A DNA stretch of 64,000 bases from Mikania micrantha (Eukaryota > Streptophyta > Magnoliopsida > Asterales > Asteraceae), in NCBI GenBank assembly GCA_009363875.1, contig CM018695.1, positions 19,068,755-19,132,754 of the forward strand, read 5' to 3'. The notes under the pieces were generated by a model. That model made no database searches. It worked only from the letters and a program-made list of their open reading frames with translations, and was not told where the DNA came from. Of the stretch, positions 1-12,002 are shown piece after piece; positions within the stretch are counted from its first letter, which is position 1, and each line of letters starts with the position of its first letter. The translations under genes were made by a program, and so were the position numbers.

Positions 1-32
1 CAATATTTAAACCAAATCAAGTTATACAATAC

Positions 33-3000
33 CTGAACAGATATTATCCTAGGATAAGCGGGATTATTTTCAGCAGCTTGTATAAACTTCATCACCCCAT
101 ATGGTGTCTCGTTACTGACACCAACGAATCTGATCTACACAAGCTCACAAAGTGTTACCACCTCTTATTATGAAAATACATTTGGTGTACACATGATTAC
201 TAAAGGTTACTTGATGATATGATTACCAACCTTACCAGCATCAATAGCTCTTCCTAGAGCATCAAGCTGTTCTTCAAAACTAACAACGTTATATTGCCTG
301 ACAGGATCATAATCAGTTTCTCCAAACATCGGAACATAGCTGCAAGAAAATCCAGGACATAATTCAGAAGAAATTATTATAAAATTATACCAATGCAGTT
401 TATAGAGATAATATACCAACCGATCAGGCCAGTGCACTTGATAAAGATCAATGTAATCAGTCCGTGCTCGCAACAAGCTGCACGAGTTCTCCAATAAACA
501 AGAAAACAACCATCAAAAATTACATCAATTGGATAGTTACCAAGGCATGTTTGCACACATCATACCCTAAGAGTACACAAAATTCACAAGAATTAAGGTA
601 TAAACAAAGCTTGAATGCAGGAAGTTATCACAAGAATCTATAAGTATCTCAAAAGACATGTTTAAAGCAGTGCCAATCAACTTCAATTCTGCATCTGGAA
701 TCCATAGACAAGCAACGCCATCTACATTACTACATATTTTCCTCACAATATGGTAACAGTCCAAATCAAAAGTTATCTTGCCCAGGCATCCAATCAACAT
801 AAAGAGTTAATTACGCAAATGGCTCCTGTGGTATGCCAAGATTGCACTGATGGTCCCTAACTTCGAGAAATTACATTGGTGGTCCTAACTGTTTGCAAAA
901 ATGTAACACAGGTGGTCCCTGGAGTTGATGGACGTTATCTTTTTCTATTAAATTTTTATAAATGACCAAAATACCCCTATTTAAACTCACTTTCGCCCTT
1001 ATCTCTTCTACCTTCACCATCATCATCCTCAACCCGATTTCTCGCAACAAATTCACCTCTCTCAGTCTCACCATCAATGGCCAGATCAGATAATGACCAG
1101 TCAAAAAAACCTTCACCATCGTCACTTTTGCCCTTAGCCTTAAAGGCTACAGATGATAACCAGTTGTTTAACACCCTACTTCACGCTATTCACCTCATCC
1201 TCTAACCGGAAAACGATCGGCAGAGGAGGGTGTCGATGGGGATGTGAAAAGGCTTAAGAAGACAACAGTGGCGGCGGTGGCGGCACCGGATGCAAGGTGG
1301 GTGCAGCCGAACACAAAAGGGGGTGGGCGTAGTGGCTGTGGTCGCTGGAGAAGAATGAGTGGTGGTGTTGGGGTGGGGGGGCTGTGAGCAATGGTGGTGG
1401 TTGGTGATTGTGAGGTAGTAAAGCTGGGATCGAAAGGAAACAGTGATTTTGACGAGATGGTGACCTTGTGGTGGTGACGAGAAGGTGGACGATGATGAAA
1501 GGTGGGTGTTGGGATCTGAGATGGTGACAACAATGGTGTAGCAGGTGGTGTGATGGCTTTGTAATATGAGGGTATTTTGGTCCTTTTACATAAACTTAAC
1601 TTTGAAATTTAACGGCCATCCATCACATGGACCACCTGTGTTACGTTTTTGCAAATAGTTAGGACCACCAATGTAATTTCTTGAAGTTAAGGACCATCAG
1701 TGCAATCTGGGCATACCATAAGAAACATCCGTGTAATTAACTCCAACATAAAATATTCCTATAACCAAACAAGAACTTGAAAACAAAAAGATGAACCTAA
1801 GTATTATATATCTCAGTCATAGGAGTATAGCATGGTTAAAGCATGTTTAGGTGTATCAAACAGAATTAACCTCACATGAATCTACAAAAAATAATGAGAG
1901 AAAAATGCATTTAAAATTTCAATAGCTATACATCCAAATAAGTGCATCATTAACATACAAATGCAAACAATATAAACAAGTATTCTTGTGAAACAAGCTT
2001 ACAAGCACAGTGTCATATTTAACACTAATGTGAATTAACCTATTGTCAATAGCCTCCTTTATATTCTTGCTATCTAAACAAGTTGGGCCACCTCGAATCC
2101 AAGTCATTTGCCCAGAAGGGCCACTAACCTGCAAAAGTAACAAGGAGTAAAATTATAATCACAACTTTATTTTCAAAATTAACAAGCCAATTCAACAAGC
2201 ACCATATTCCTATTATCATATGTTGGGCTAATCTAGTCGTTCACATGTCAGTGGGTCACACGGGTCAGGAGCTAGATTCGGATCAGCTGAAAAACATTTA
2301 CATCACATGAGAGGATAGAAACTTGTTGTGTAAGTTTGATTAAGTTATAAGAATATGAGTCAAACAGTTGAGTTCAAGTATGAGATAAACCAACAGGTTT
2401 ATTGTTGTTTAATAGTAATAAATGTTTTGGTTTAACTTGATCAGTTATTTGTTTCTATTGTTAAGGAGTTGGTGTTTGAGTAATACGCTTAGCTTAGGGG
2501 CCAAACAAGGTCAATTACAAGTAGATGATAGGTTTTAATTGTATAACTTCAGTTCAGTTTTTCAATAATAAAAGTGTCAATCAAAAGGTTTTGATCAAAC
2601 AGAGTTCTATGCTCTTGATTTATATATATTTGATTCTGGGCCATTTATTGGTATCAAAGTGAAGGTTGAGCGAGTGTCCTCTTGAGAGTCAACTTTTGAA
2701 GCGGGTAGCCTTCAGGTGTGAGGCTGCGATCGCAACGGAAGCATAGGGGAGTCGACAATCACAGGTTTTAGCTACTATTTTGTGTTCGCTACCAGGGGGT
2801 AATGCTGCACACACAAATGGTGTTATCAGCAATTGGTCTTGTCACGGTGGTATGGGCCACAAGCAGGAGAACAACAGCAAACGACCGAAACTAAATGAAG
2901 GTTTGGGTCAGCCATTGTCGTGGGAAATACCGGTTGGGATGATGGAGTGGCTGTTAACGGCACTTATGTGGGGCCGTGCGAAAGGGAGACATAACAAAAG

Positions 3001-3935
3001 AGGAAATTGTAGTTGTTCATGTGAAGGAAAGAAAACTAAAAAGGTGCCGGGCTTTGAGCCCTAGACCTCCATTATAGATTCCCACCCCTTACCAGTAGGC
3101 CACTATCACTGGACTGAAAAAAGGAAGAAAAAAAAAGTGATCAAACAACCATTAGGGGAGTGATTGTTGGGTCAATCAAGATGTTTACGGGAGCAGGTGT
3201 GTCATGAGCATCAGATCAGCCCGAAAAATATATTTAGATCACACAAGAGTATCAAAAACTCTAACTTGATTTCAATTTTTCATTAATAGAAGTGTCGATC
3301 AAAGGGTTTTGCTCAAACCGAGTTCCTGATTTCTACATTTTTTATTCTGGACCATTATCATATACTTAATTGAGCCCTAACCGAGATTATCAATCTCATA
3401 CAAGTATCCATCCCTTGCAAACTTCATTTCTAGGCAAACAACACGCATCGCATTTGTTTCACACGACACAAATTACTTAATTTCTAGGCTTACAAGTATA
3501 CTATCGAATAAGAAACAATAACCTTTGTGGCAAAAACAACACGATCACGAGGTATTTTTCTCTCTTTAAGCCAGCGGCCAAAGTATTCTTCACTCCGTCC
3601 TTGTGTTTCTTCACGCTGTGGCACCGGATACCTGAAAATTCTCAAATCATGAACCAGAATTATCAAATTATCCAGTAAGAGCATGAATTTAGGTTACATT
3701 TCAGCAGAATCGAAGAAGTTGATTCCAGAATCGAATGCTTTGTCCAAGAGGTTGAAGGACTCGGATAACGAGTTCTGCTCACCAAACGTCATCGTCCCTG
3801 TGATATACAAAAACAAAGATTTGAGAGAATTAATAGTTGCATAGATATGAAAGAATGTAGAAAACGTTGATTGTTACCTAAGCAGAGCTTCGAAACTCGA
3901 AGATTGAGGGACAGATTTGATAGAGGGACCGCCAT
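33..3935 (-). CDS. Aldo/keto reductase, Tas-like (5' part of gene, continues off the left edge)
   Basis: NADPH-dependent aldo/keto reductase of the plant Tas-like group; substrate not known. Seven exons can be placed on the minus strand at 3878-3935, 3698-3797, 3523-3631, 2040-2128, 421-477, 231-339 and 33-134, all with GT-AG introns, and together they keep one frame for 208 residues. The start at 3935 (MAVPLSNLSL) fits the family's N-terminus; an upstream in-frame ATG at 4031 is probably leader. The catalytic tetrad is visible: Asp49 and Tyr54 in FFDSAEMYP, Lys89 in FATKV and His134 in QVHWPDR. The C-terminal half of the barrel, with the cofactor-binding end, lies outside the window. Full-length relatives are about 350-410 residues. 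Two introns are long because each contains a transposon (804-1743 and 2221-3354). I see no inactivating change, so it is probably a working gene. Confidence 0.88.
804..1743. mobile_element. Non-autonomous Mutator-like element (MULE) in the reductase intron
   Basis: The ends are inverted repeats of roughly 125-135 bp: GAGTTAATTAC at 804 reads in, and its reverse complement ends at 1743. Matching segments such as ATTGCACTGATGGTCC and ACACAGGTGGTCC occur in both arms. The element is flanked by a perfect 9-bp duplication CAACATAAA (795-803 and 1744-1752), the length expected for Mutator-like transposition. The centre (about 1195-1530) is much more GC-rich than the surroundings and contains open frames on the minus strand, but these are low-complexity (Pro/Ser/Thr/His-rich) and no transposase is visible. 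Confidence 0.85.
2221..3354 (+). mobile_element. Short LTR retrotransposon (TRIM-like) in the reductase intron
   Basis: Two related terminal segments begin TGTTGGG: 2221-2643 and 3165-3354. They share blocks such as GATCAG..GAAAAA, AGTGTCGATCAAA/AGTGTCAATCAAA and a TTCTGGRCCA end. Immediately after the first is TGGTATCAAAG (2649), close to the initiator-methionine tRNA primer site of plant LTR elements. A purine tract, ATTAGGGGAGTGA, precedes the second. The 3' LTR lacks over 200 bp present in the 5' LTR. The interior (about 520 bp) has no recognisable gag or pol, hence the TRIM-like call. ATTATCATAT occurs at both edges (2212-2221 and 3354-3363), longer than the usual 5-bp duplication. Confidence 0.65.
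3040..3112 (-). repeat. tRNA-like (SINE-like) segment inside the TRIM-like element
   Basis: On the minus strand this reads like an old tRNA-derived head: a box-A-like GTGGCCTACTGGTAAGG is followed about 35 bases later by a box-B-like GGTCTAGGGCTCAAAGCCC. No poly(A) tail and no target duplication were found, so it may be a fragment or a chance resemblance. Confidence 0.3.
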
Positions 3936-4142
3936 GGCACCCGAGCTGCAAGCAGAAATGGAGCACGATATTTGTTGATAAGTTGTATGAGACACCCCCA
4001 ATGCAAAAATATGCGCAATCTTTTTAACCATTTTTCCAAATCCTCTCTACATTCAGCACACACCAAGACGTGCTAATCCCCACGTGTGCCATCTCCTTCG
4101 TATAGAGTTTTTTTGCAACGAAAAATTCTTAAATTGTTACCT

Positions 4143-4422
4143 CGATGAAACAAACAAACATATAATATAACCGGTATATTATCACTTTTCTGTAAAGTAT
4201 GGGGAAAGAATGTATACAAACTTTAACCCTATCCCAATTGGGATAGAGGGCTGTTCTGAAGGAGTCTCCGGCTCAAAGTTATCGTTTGAAATTGATCATC
4301 CCAACATTTTTAACGTTATTTTCACAAAATAAGTAAAATAACGTTAAAATTAGTGCAATTTTACTTTGGTCTCTTGAGGGCCACACATATATACATTACA
4401 TATTTGCACTGCAAATGGGGCA
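4143..4422 (+). mobile_element. SINE, 280 bp, with 13-bp target duplication
   Basis: Flanked by a perfect 13-bp direct repeat TAAATTGTTACCT (4130-4142 and 4423-4435). The body holds a CCCTATCCCAATTGGGATAG block, a CCGGCTCAAAGTTATCG block and, in its 3' half, TTTAACGTTATTTT...AAAATAACGTTAAAA, which can form a hairpin. Two more members of the family are in the window (11694-11971 and about 24751-25022). The family assignment is mine; it resembles the plant SINEs that carry a GGTAAG..CTTACC..GAGACCCC region. Confidence 0.75.
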
Positions 4423-4449
4423 TAAATTGTTACCTTTATGAATTGAGTC

Positions 4450-5989
4450 ATAGGGGAGGGATATTTTACAAATGATGTAAACCATAAAAAGCCTAAGAAG
4501 TAATCTTAAACGTTGATATTTGGTGTTTTACGGTCTGGATTACGCGGTGGCATTATTGTAAATATCATAGTGTTTTAAACGCCCAGACTTGTGACTTATG
4601 GACGACATAAACGTAATTTTACAGTTTTTTAAACTAAAACAGAACGCGCAACCTCCGTCGTTTCCTAAATTGACATGGAAAACCTAATTGCCTTCTGAAG
4701 CAAACACCATAGCATACAATGTCATCCGACGATCGATTCAAGATGAAGTATAACCGTTATATTGTTAAACGCCATATAGTAATGTAAACACATACTCTTA
4801 CGGGTTATAAAAGTCATTATGCAAATAATCAGACAACCATTATATAGTTAAACGCCATAATACCTAAATTTAAAAAACAGAGTATCATTTTAAATAAAAA
4901 ACACACCATAAATATGAAAATATAATGGTGAATAGAGCTTTTGGATTCAAAATGACTTGGAATAAGTTGGATTCAAACACACCATACAACTGAAAAACAC
5001 CATAATATCAAAACACTGATAAACACCATAAAACCAAAAAACATAGCATACCTAAAACGCCATGCTTGACAATCTTTAGTTAAAAAACGCCATATACTTG
5101 AAAAAAACCCGCCTTACCTAAATTATGGTGTTTTTTATTATATGTATGTTGATTATAGTGTTTAATTGTTTATGGTGTTTTGTCTAATATAATTCAAAAC
5201 CAGAAGTATGGTGATCGAATTAAATGGTTTGTTGTTTATGGTATTTATTAGGTTTATTTTTTATTTTTTTCGTGTTTTCACCAATTGGTGTTATTCATTG
5301 TGTAATTTGTTATACAATATGGTCTTTTTAAATTGATTTTGTTGGATATTATACAATTAGAAAGAATTTGAGAATAAAATGATTTATGGTGTTTAATTTA
5401 TTTTAAGCAGCTTATGGTATTTAAAACCCACCATAAACACCATTTATGGTGTTTTTTATATAAAATTCAAAACTACTAGTAGGGTGAGCATATAAATCTC
5501 AAGATTAACCAGTAAGGTGTTAAATTATGTTGTTTACATTTATGGTGTTTTATATGAGTTTATGTTGAAATATGATGTTTATATTGTTTACGGTTTTTAT
5601 GGTGTTAATATTATATGCTTATATGTTAAAACACCATATCTAATTCATCAACTATTCATATTATTTTACGTTATGAACTACTTTTCACAAAAACATGGCA
5701 CAATTCCATACTAAAAATGGAATGTTTAACTCCAAATTATATAAACGCCATATCCTTTTTATCAACATCAAGTATTTGCTAAATGCCATATCTAATAAAT
5801 GAAATGTTAATCTACATTTCTGTTGTAAATAAAACAAGATAAAAAAAACCATAAAAACACTATAAAAATATTATAATAATACCACAAATTATGTACATAA
5901 AACAACTAAAAATCATAATCCAGCACTGCATCACTTAAAAAAACTATTATGTAGTTATGAGATCTCCAAATTATAATTTACATATTATC
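4450..5989. repeat. AT-rich repeat with many ACACCATA / TATGGTGT motifs, left part
   Basis: Starts at GGGGAGGGATATTTTA (about 4453), the same opening as the element at 15479. It then consists of AT-rich DNA in which ACACCATA or its complement TATGGTGT recurs dozens of times, switching strand between blocks (CACCATA form around 4860-5110, TATGGTG form around 5120-5600, then back). There is no credible coding frame. The repeat continues beyond the solo LTR at 5990-8064, so the LTR inserted into it. It is probably one arm of a large fold-back transposon whose other end is not clearly defined. Confidence 0.55.
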
Positions 5990-8064
5990 TGTCACACCCC
6001 CACCTCTCGTCACCTGTTAATGATGTCACTGAAACGGTCGCGGAAGCATAGTGGTGATGTCTCAGAGATGAGGGGTGACTTACTTGATCCGATATCACAA
6101 GCACACAGATTAACTTAGGATAATTACATTACATGGTTCGTTATTACAATTCTCATTACAAAATTAACTTATTCAGTTACAAGTTTGTGAAGTGCAGTCT
6201 CACCCGATGGTCACTGTCTACCTGCAAAAGTTTTAAGTTTAAAACGTCAGCACAAAGCTGGTGAGTTCGTAAAGTTTAGTAATTAAACAATATGATATGC
6301 AAAATTTCAAGATATACAGTTCAGATAACCATGGGACATGTATCTAGTTGTTTTCGGACAGTTTTACGTTTTACGAAGATATTACCCGTCAGTAAATATC
6401 TTAATGCCTCATTATCTTAATGTCTATCACTAACATTAAGAAAGTGTTTTGGAAACAGGTAACAAACATTCACACCAGGGGAGATGCAATCCTCCCAGCA
6501 AATGGGTTGTCAGCCAATAGTACTATCAATGCTTCCTGTTCGGCCCCACATGGGTTCACTAGATACAGTTTCAAAGAATGAGGGCTTTTGATACTGTGAT
6601 AGAGATACTAACGGCAAAATCTCATGAAATCACACAAGAGTCACATGAAATCACAAAGATAACAGTGATACATATCATATGTTCAGAAATCGATTTACAG
6701 AAATTCCCCGATATTTGTAAAACACTAAAATGGAAAGGGGTTGTACGAAACTCACCTGAAGTCACAAAGTAGTGAAAACACGCAAACTGATGCTAATAGT
6801 GTAAATCTGCATTAGTTTATGTTTGATTAATTATTTATATTCTAACTTGCTGATTAGATCTGTCTGAACGTTCAATGTCGCAGACATTGCAATAAAAAGT
6901 CATCAACCGATATTAGGTGTTTAATGGATTGTTTTAACCTAATATCATACAATGTATGATAATGTAGATACCTATACTAATTTAGGTTCCTACTAAAAGG
7001 TTGATGACACATTTGTTTAATCAAATTAATCTCCGATTAATCGGTTAGGTAATGTTGTTGATTATATTACTGAAACAGTTTCTATACAGATTAATGGCTT
7101 AGGAATGATCCATCCTTGTTATTGATTACCCAATATCATGAAATATCACAATGTAGCATTAGAATAGGTTTAATAACCATGCTTAACATACTAATCTGAC
7201 TGTTATCACAAACCTCAGATAATCATTCCAATGAGTATGTTAATGATTGTGATTAGTTTGAAACACTTGGATTTAATCTTGTATTTCAAGGATTAATCCA
7301 ACTAATCACCTACATTGTCATAATCAAATGGTTTAAACCATTATAATCATGGGTATGATTTCATGCAAACCGAGCATTACAACGGATCAAAACAAGGATT
7401 TAACCGTTAAAACATCGTGTTCTTCGTTTATAATCAATCCTAGCCATCATCTAGGCAATAATCAACAATCCTAACCATGTCATTACGTTCAAATTCAAGA
7501 TCTAATCAATCATTATCAAACTAGAAGGTTAAAACAATCATTACCTAATCTGACGGATTTCTGCGGGTAAAACAACGATCAGTACTTGTAGATATGATCC
7601 ATGGTGCGATCCCTGAGTTCAAAGGACTTCAAAATAGAGATTTGGTGATGAAAAACTCGTCTGGTCGTCTTCTGGAGCGAATATGTTCGAGAATGAAATG
7701 AAATATCATTTTGCATGAAATATGATGTAGAAATCTGATCCATTGCACCGCCCCATCCGTCGCGTACCGCGAAGAAATCCGGAGAATCTCAGATATTTTG
7801 GTCCATCGCGTATCGCCAAGAACCCTCATCCCGTCCTTAGCGTACCGCGACGAGTCCAGAAGTTCAATACTTAGAAATTTTTCTTCGTTTTTCATTTCCG
7901 GACAATCCAGGACTCCGTTTTGCACACGGTTTTCGCCCACGTTCATCATTTCTCACATACTTTCAATCTGTAATAATTACAATTGCCAAATCAACGTGGA
8001 TTTCTAGAACGACCAAATGTGATCCCGTCACTAATGACGTGATTTCTCAACTGCAATTGTCACA
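5990..8064. mobile_element. Solo LTR (about 2.1 kb) with 5-bp target duplication
   Basis: Begins TGTCACACCCCC (5990) and ends AATTGTCACA (8064), the TG...CA form of an LTR. The flanks are TTATC at 5985-5989 and TTATC at 8065-8069, a 5-bp target duplication. No internal region, primer site or second LTR is present, so this is a solo LTR left by LTR-LTR recombination. TGTCACACCCC starts and multi-kilobase LTRs are common among plant Ty3/gypsy elements. It sits inside the ACACCATA repeat. The open frames within it (for example 7629-7949) show no protein similarity I recognise. Confidence 0.8.
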
Positions 8065-8069
8065 TTATC

Positions 8070-8620
8070 AAAACTGACATAAAAAAAATGTTGTGAAAAA
8101 CACCAAAATAAAAAAAAACAGAGCATACCTAAAACACCATATACTTAAAAAAACACCAAAAATTAAAAAACACCATATACTTGAAAAATGGGGTGACACC
8201 ATATACTTGAAAATGAGATAACACATAACATCTGGTTTTCTGTATATTACAAAATAAAATAAAAACAACAAAAACCAAAAAAGAGAGCATAACTAAAATA
8301 CCATATACTTAAAAAAAACACCATGTATTTTAACACCAAGCATTAACACAATATAACTAAAAACGCCATAAATGTTAAATACTATATACCAATATATATA
8401 AACACCAAAATTATGCAGAACAACGTAATTATCCAAATAAGCATTGCGTATATGTTAAACACACCATATACCAATACGCATAAACACCAAAATAATGCAG
8501 AACATCGTAATTATCCAAATATTGAAATGCCATGTACATAAACACCAAAATGATGCACAAACGCCATGTATGTTAACACCAAACATTAACACAATATAAT
8601 TAAAAAACACCATATATATA
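8070..8620. repeat. ACACCATA repeat, continuation after the solo LTR
   Basis: Same AT-rich, ACACCATATA-rich sequence as at 4450-5989, resuming immediately after the target duplication of the solo LTR. It contains two near-copies of a block ending CAGAACAACGTAATTATCCAAATA (8415 and 8495 regions). A further stretch of the same material lies at about 9455-9610 beyond two hairpin elements. No genes. Confidence 0.5.
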
Positions 8621-8621
8621 T

Positions 8622-9007
8622 AAGAAAGTGTTCAAATAATAACTCACTCTTAAAGCAATAACCCATATAACTTTGCCAAGATGAAGCCGAATCTTGAATT
8701 TTTTTTTAACATCATTGTAACACATTTTGAACACTATGTTTTTTTATGAGTTTATGAAAATTCATCACCGTTTAAGAGATATCATCGTTATAAGTTTTTG
8801 ATTTACAACATTGTAACTATTTTAGGCCCAAAACTTACAACGATGTAAACTCTCAAACGGTGACGAATTTTCGTAAACTCATAAAAGAACATAGTGTTCT
8901 AAATGTATTACAATGATGTTCAAAAAAAAAATTCAAGATTTGGCTTCATCTTGCCAAAGTTATCTGGGTTATTGTTTTAAGAGTGGGTTATTATTTGATC
9001 CCAATCC
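8622..9007. mobile_element. Fold-back element (hairpin of about 190-bp arms) in TA repeats
   Basis: The left arm, beginning with CAAATAATAACTCACTCTT (about 8633), is repeated in inverse at the right (AAGAGTGGGTTATTATTTG, to about 8999). Arms of about 190 bp pair nearly end to end around a centre near 8817. Matching inner blocks include AAGATGAAGCC..AATCTTGAA and TTCATCACCGTTT/AAACGGTGACGAA. The element lies between TATATA tracts. There is no coding capacity. It has the features of a microsatellite-targeting MITE. Confidence 0.7.
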
Positions 9008-9034
9008 TATATATATATATATATATATATATAT
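9008..9034. repeat. (TA)n microsatellite between two hairpin elements
   Basis: Uninterrupted alternating TA. It separates the hairpin elements at 8622-9007 and 9035-9420, and a similar tract follows the second at 9421-9451. Confidence 0.95.
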
Positions 9035-9415
9035 AGGATCCGCATCCTATAATAACCCTCTCTTATTGCATAACCCGAAATAACCCTGCAAGATGAACCC
9101 GAATCTTTGGTTTTTTTTCAAAATCTTAGTTTTACATGTACAAGAATATGTTCTTTTATGTGTTTGAGCAAATTCTTCTTCTTTTGTGATCCTACATCAA
9201 TGTAATTTGCCTTACATCAATGTAAATATTACAGTGTTGTAAGGCAAATTACATTGATATAGGATCACAAACGAAAAAGAATTTGCTCAAACACATAAAA
9301 GAACATATTCTTGTACATGTAAAACTAAGATTTTGAAAAAAAAAACCAAAGATTCGGGTTCATCTTGCAGGGTTATTTCGGGTTATGCAATAAGAGAGGG
9401 TTATTATAGGATCTT

Positions 9416-9420
<5 letters not shown>
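9035..9420. mobile_element. Near-perfect hairpin element between TA tracts
   Basis: A second, distinct fold-back element. CATCCTATAATAACCCTCTC (from 9043) reappears inverted as GAGAGGGTTATTATAGGATC (to 9413). The arms continue with very few mismatches through AAGATGAACCCGAATC, ACATGTACAAGAATATG and AATTTGCTCAAACACATAA (right arm) to a centre near 9222. It shares AAGATGAA..CCGAATCTT with its neighbour, so the two belong to related families. The flanks are TA tracts on both sides. No coding frame. Confidence 0.8.
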
Positions 9421-9453
<33 letters not shown>

Positions 9454-9610
9454 TATATATATGTTAAACACCATATACCAATACACGTAAACACAAAAAT
9501 GATGCAGAACAACATAATTATACAAATATTGAAATTAAAAGATGCCAATGCATAAATTAAAAAAATTATACACAAACATACAATCAACGTCATTTGTATT
9601 CGAATGATTC

Positions 9611-10634
9611 ATCGGTCGTTTACAATATGAGTTACTGAAATCGTAAAATTGATGTACACCACACAGAAACGTCAAAACGTAAACCTCAATCAGGTCTTCA
9701 AAAAAGGAAATAAATTATTAGTTCGAATATGATGCGAAATTCTTGGGATTTAATTATTACAAAATACCCGCTAATTGTAAATTCACTTCACTGCCTTTTT
9801 ATTTTAAATTAAGTGTTATTCAAGTGTCAAGGAAGAGTTCCTTTTTACACTTTTTAAGGATTTTGACCTTTGCAGAGGAACCTGAATCTTGAGTCATATA
9901 TGGGTATATTTTATTTTTTTTATCACATGAGTTTTTATAAAGCATAATATAGACTAATAATCCATAATAAATAGATAGTTATGCATTTTCCTTTGTTAAT
10001 ATTGTTTATTACATATATATAAAAGTAAAAAAAGTCAATTATATATTTCTTCTTTTTAAAAGATATTTCCCCTTACAAATATAATATTCAATTATATATT
10101 TTCCCCCTTCCAAGGAAAAATATGTAATTGATTTTATAGGTTGGGTAAATATGTAATAAATGTTCTTATTTTGAATGATATATGTAAAAATTCCCATAAT
10201 AAAATCTCGTTTGAATATAATAATAGAATACAATATTATATAATTAAAACATAATTATTAATTGACTTATTGTAATTTTTGGAGTCACTCATTGAAAGTG
10301 TCTTCCCATTAGTTATACACTAGATCTAGCAAATTGATTTACTTTGTTTTGGATCATGAGACACGTATTTATTTTCTTGTCATTTTTCTTCAAGTGAATA
10401 CTCTTCTTTTGATGTGTAATAACCTTGTGGTGAGTTCTCCCCTTCTAGTGAGTTTCACTTAAAAAAGTGATTAAACACGTTGTTTCAAAAAACATCCTTG
10501 TCATTGTGATTTTAAATGAAGAATGATATTCCCTCGTCTATTTCACGTATTTCTGATTTTTAAGGCTGATAAATGAATCGTGGATCTGTATATTATGTCG
10601 TCGTTACATATACAACCGTACAAAATATAATTGC

Positions 10635-10665
<31 letters not shown>

Positions 10666-11100
10666 TGCAAAAATAGTTGTTACAAATATACAAGTTGTAT
10701 TACGCCTATATGAGTCTCATTATTTATTATATTTATTCTTTCAAATAAATTTATTAATTTAAACTCAATTTTTTTAATTCATTATTATTTTAAAATTGAC
10801 AAAATAATTAATTTTATTATATTTAGTATAATTTAAACTTGTTTGTTTGATTTATTTTGTAATCATTTATAACAAAGAATTAATAAACAATTAACAAACA
10901 ATTATTCACCAGATAATTAAAAAATGAAACAACTAAACATCCAAATACATAACTTTATACGACAAGTTGTAGATTTCGTAAATTAAAATAGGAATAAAAA
11001 GCAATCATCATTAAGATATGCATGATCAAGTGGGGTAACTTTTTATAAAATTCAACGGTGTTAGAAATTTTGAGAAAAGAAATTGAAACTTTAAAAAAAA
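9611..11100. other. AT-rich intergenic DNA without recognisable genes
   Basis: I find no exon, conserved protein or transposon end here. It is strongly AT-rich with runs of A and T. The only clear feature is a compound (CA)n(TA)n microsatellite at about 10634-10665. The 64-codon open frame at 10039-10233 is A/T-driven and not credible. Confidence 0.6.
10634..10665. repeat. Compound (CA)n(TA)n microsatellite
   Basis: CACACACACACACA runs directly into TATATATATATATA. Confidence 0.95.
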
Positions 11101-11129
11101 ATAGGCAAACTTTATTACATTAACGTATG

Positions 11130-11345
11130 TTTCGGTTATAGTATTGTACAATGTGTATAACCTTTCTGACATTCATTGATTCAACAATGATTGATCTCGT
11201 ATAAGACTTACACGAGACGTATAGGCCTATACGAGGCGTGTAAGAGTACAATCATTAACACTAACAAATTCTGGCAAACGATAATTGCCCCCTATAAGTC
11301 TCGTATAGGTTTATACGAGACGTATGAAGGGTGTGAAACGAGTAT
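11130..11345. repeat. Dispersed repeat with TATACGTCTCGTATA-type palindromes (copy 1)
   Basis: Contains several ACGAGACGTATA / TATACGAG units in both orientations, including CGTATAGGCCTATACG and CTCGTATAGGTTTATACGAG. A second copy in the opposite orientation is at about 42815-43015. The two share ATCATTAACACTAACAAATT, TTCAACAATGATT/TTCAACGATGATT and the CGTCTCGTATA units. No ends or target duplication were found, so the mechanism is unknown. Confidence 0.55.
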
Positions 11346-11693
11346 AAGAATAACAGACACTCATTTAATTCAACGAAAGATTATGCAATACCTTCATCAC
11401 TTTCCTTTATAGATATATTTCCTTTAATTTGATCTTTAAAGTATTGTTTGATCTTTCAAGCATAATATCCCTTTTGTTTTCACTTTTAACTTACACATTT
11501 TCTGATGAGTTCTTCCACGTTGTTCTACTTTACTTTGTGTTTAAGCTTTAATGGGTGGTAGTGAACGTGTTTTGAAGATGGCTATAATGAAAAAAATGTC
11601 GATTGTGATACTACTGACGTAGAGAGAAAGAGTCTCCTCATGATGATACGTTTGAGATCCTAGTTGGCAGTTCTCCCCTTCAATGCCTTGGAT

Positions 11694-11971
11694 CATCATC
11701 ATCGTACTCGGTATATCCCAGCATTAGCAAAGCTAAGATAGAGTTTGAGGAGGGTAAGATATAGACAGCCTTACATCTACACTGTAGGAATAGAGAAGCT
11801 GCTTCCAATGAGACCCCAGCTCATGATGTCTAATTAACCAACCAACCCAATGGTTTTAACGTTATTTTCATAAAAATAAAATAAAATAACGTTAAAATTA
11901 GTGCAACTTTACTTTTGTCCCTAAGAGACAACACATATATACATTATATGCGCGTACCGCAAACGGGCCTT
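11694..11971 (+). mobile_element. SINE, 278 bp, with 12-bp target duplication
   Basis: Flanked by AATGCCTTGGAT at 11682-11693 and 11972-11983, with the match extending imperfectly further upstream. The body includes TATATCCCAGCATTAGCAAA, GAGGGTAAGATATAGACAGC, GAATAGAGAAGCTGCTTCCA and ATGAGACCCCAGCTC. The same 3' module TTTTAACGTTATTTTCA follows as in the copy at 4143-4422. It inserted just downstream (in the relic's sense) of the Athila-like relic. Confidence 0.8.
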
Positions 11972-12002
11972 AATGCCTTGGATGCTGATAATAAAGGTTT
12001 CT

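Noticed and set aside
1195..1533. 112-codon minus-strand frame inside the MULE
   Set aside because: Low-complexity Pro/Ser/Thr/His content, no domain, and it lies wholly within transposon sequence in an intron. Gene capture cannot be excluded but is not supported.
7629..8007. Opposed open frames (106 and 69 codons) in the solo LTR
   Set aside because: No conserved sequence; both lie inside an LTR bounded by a target duplication.
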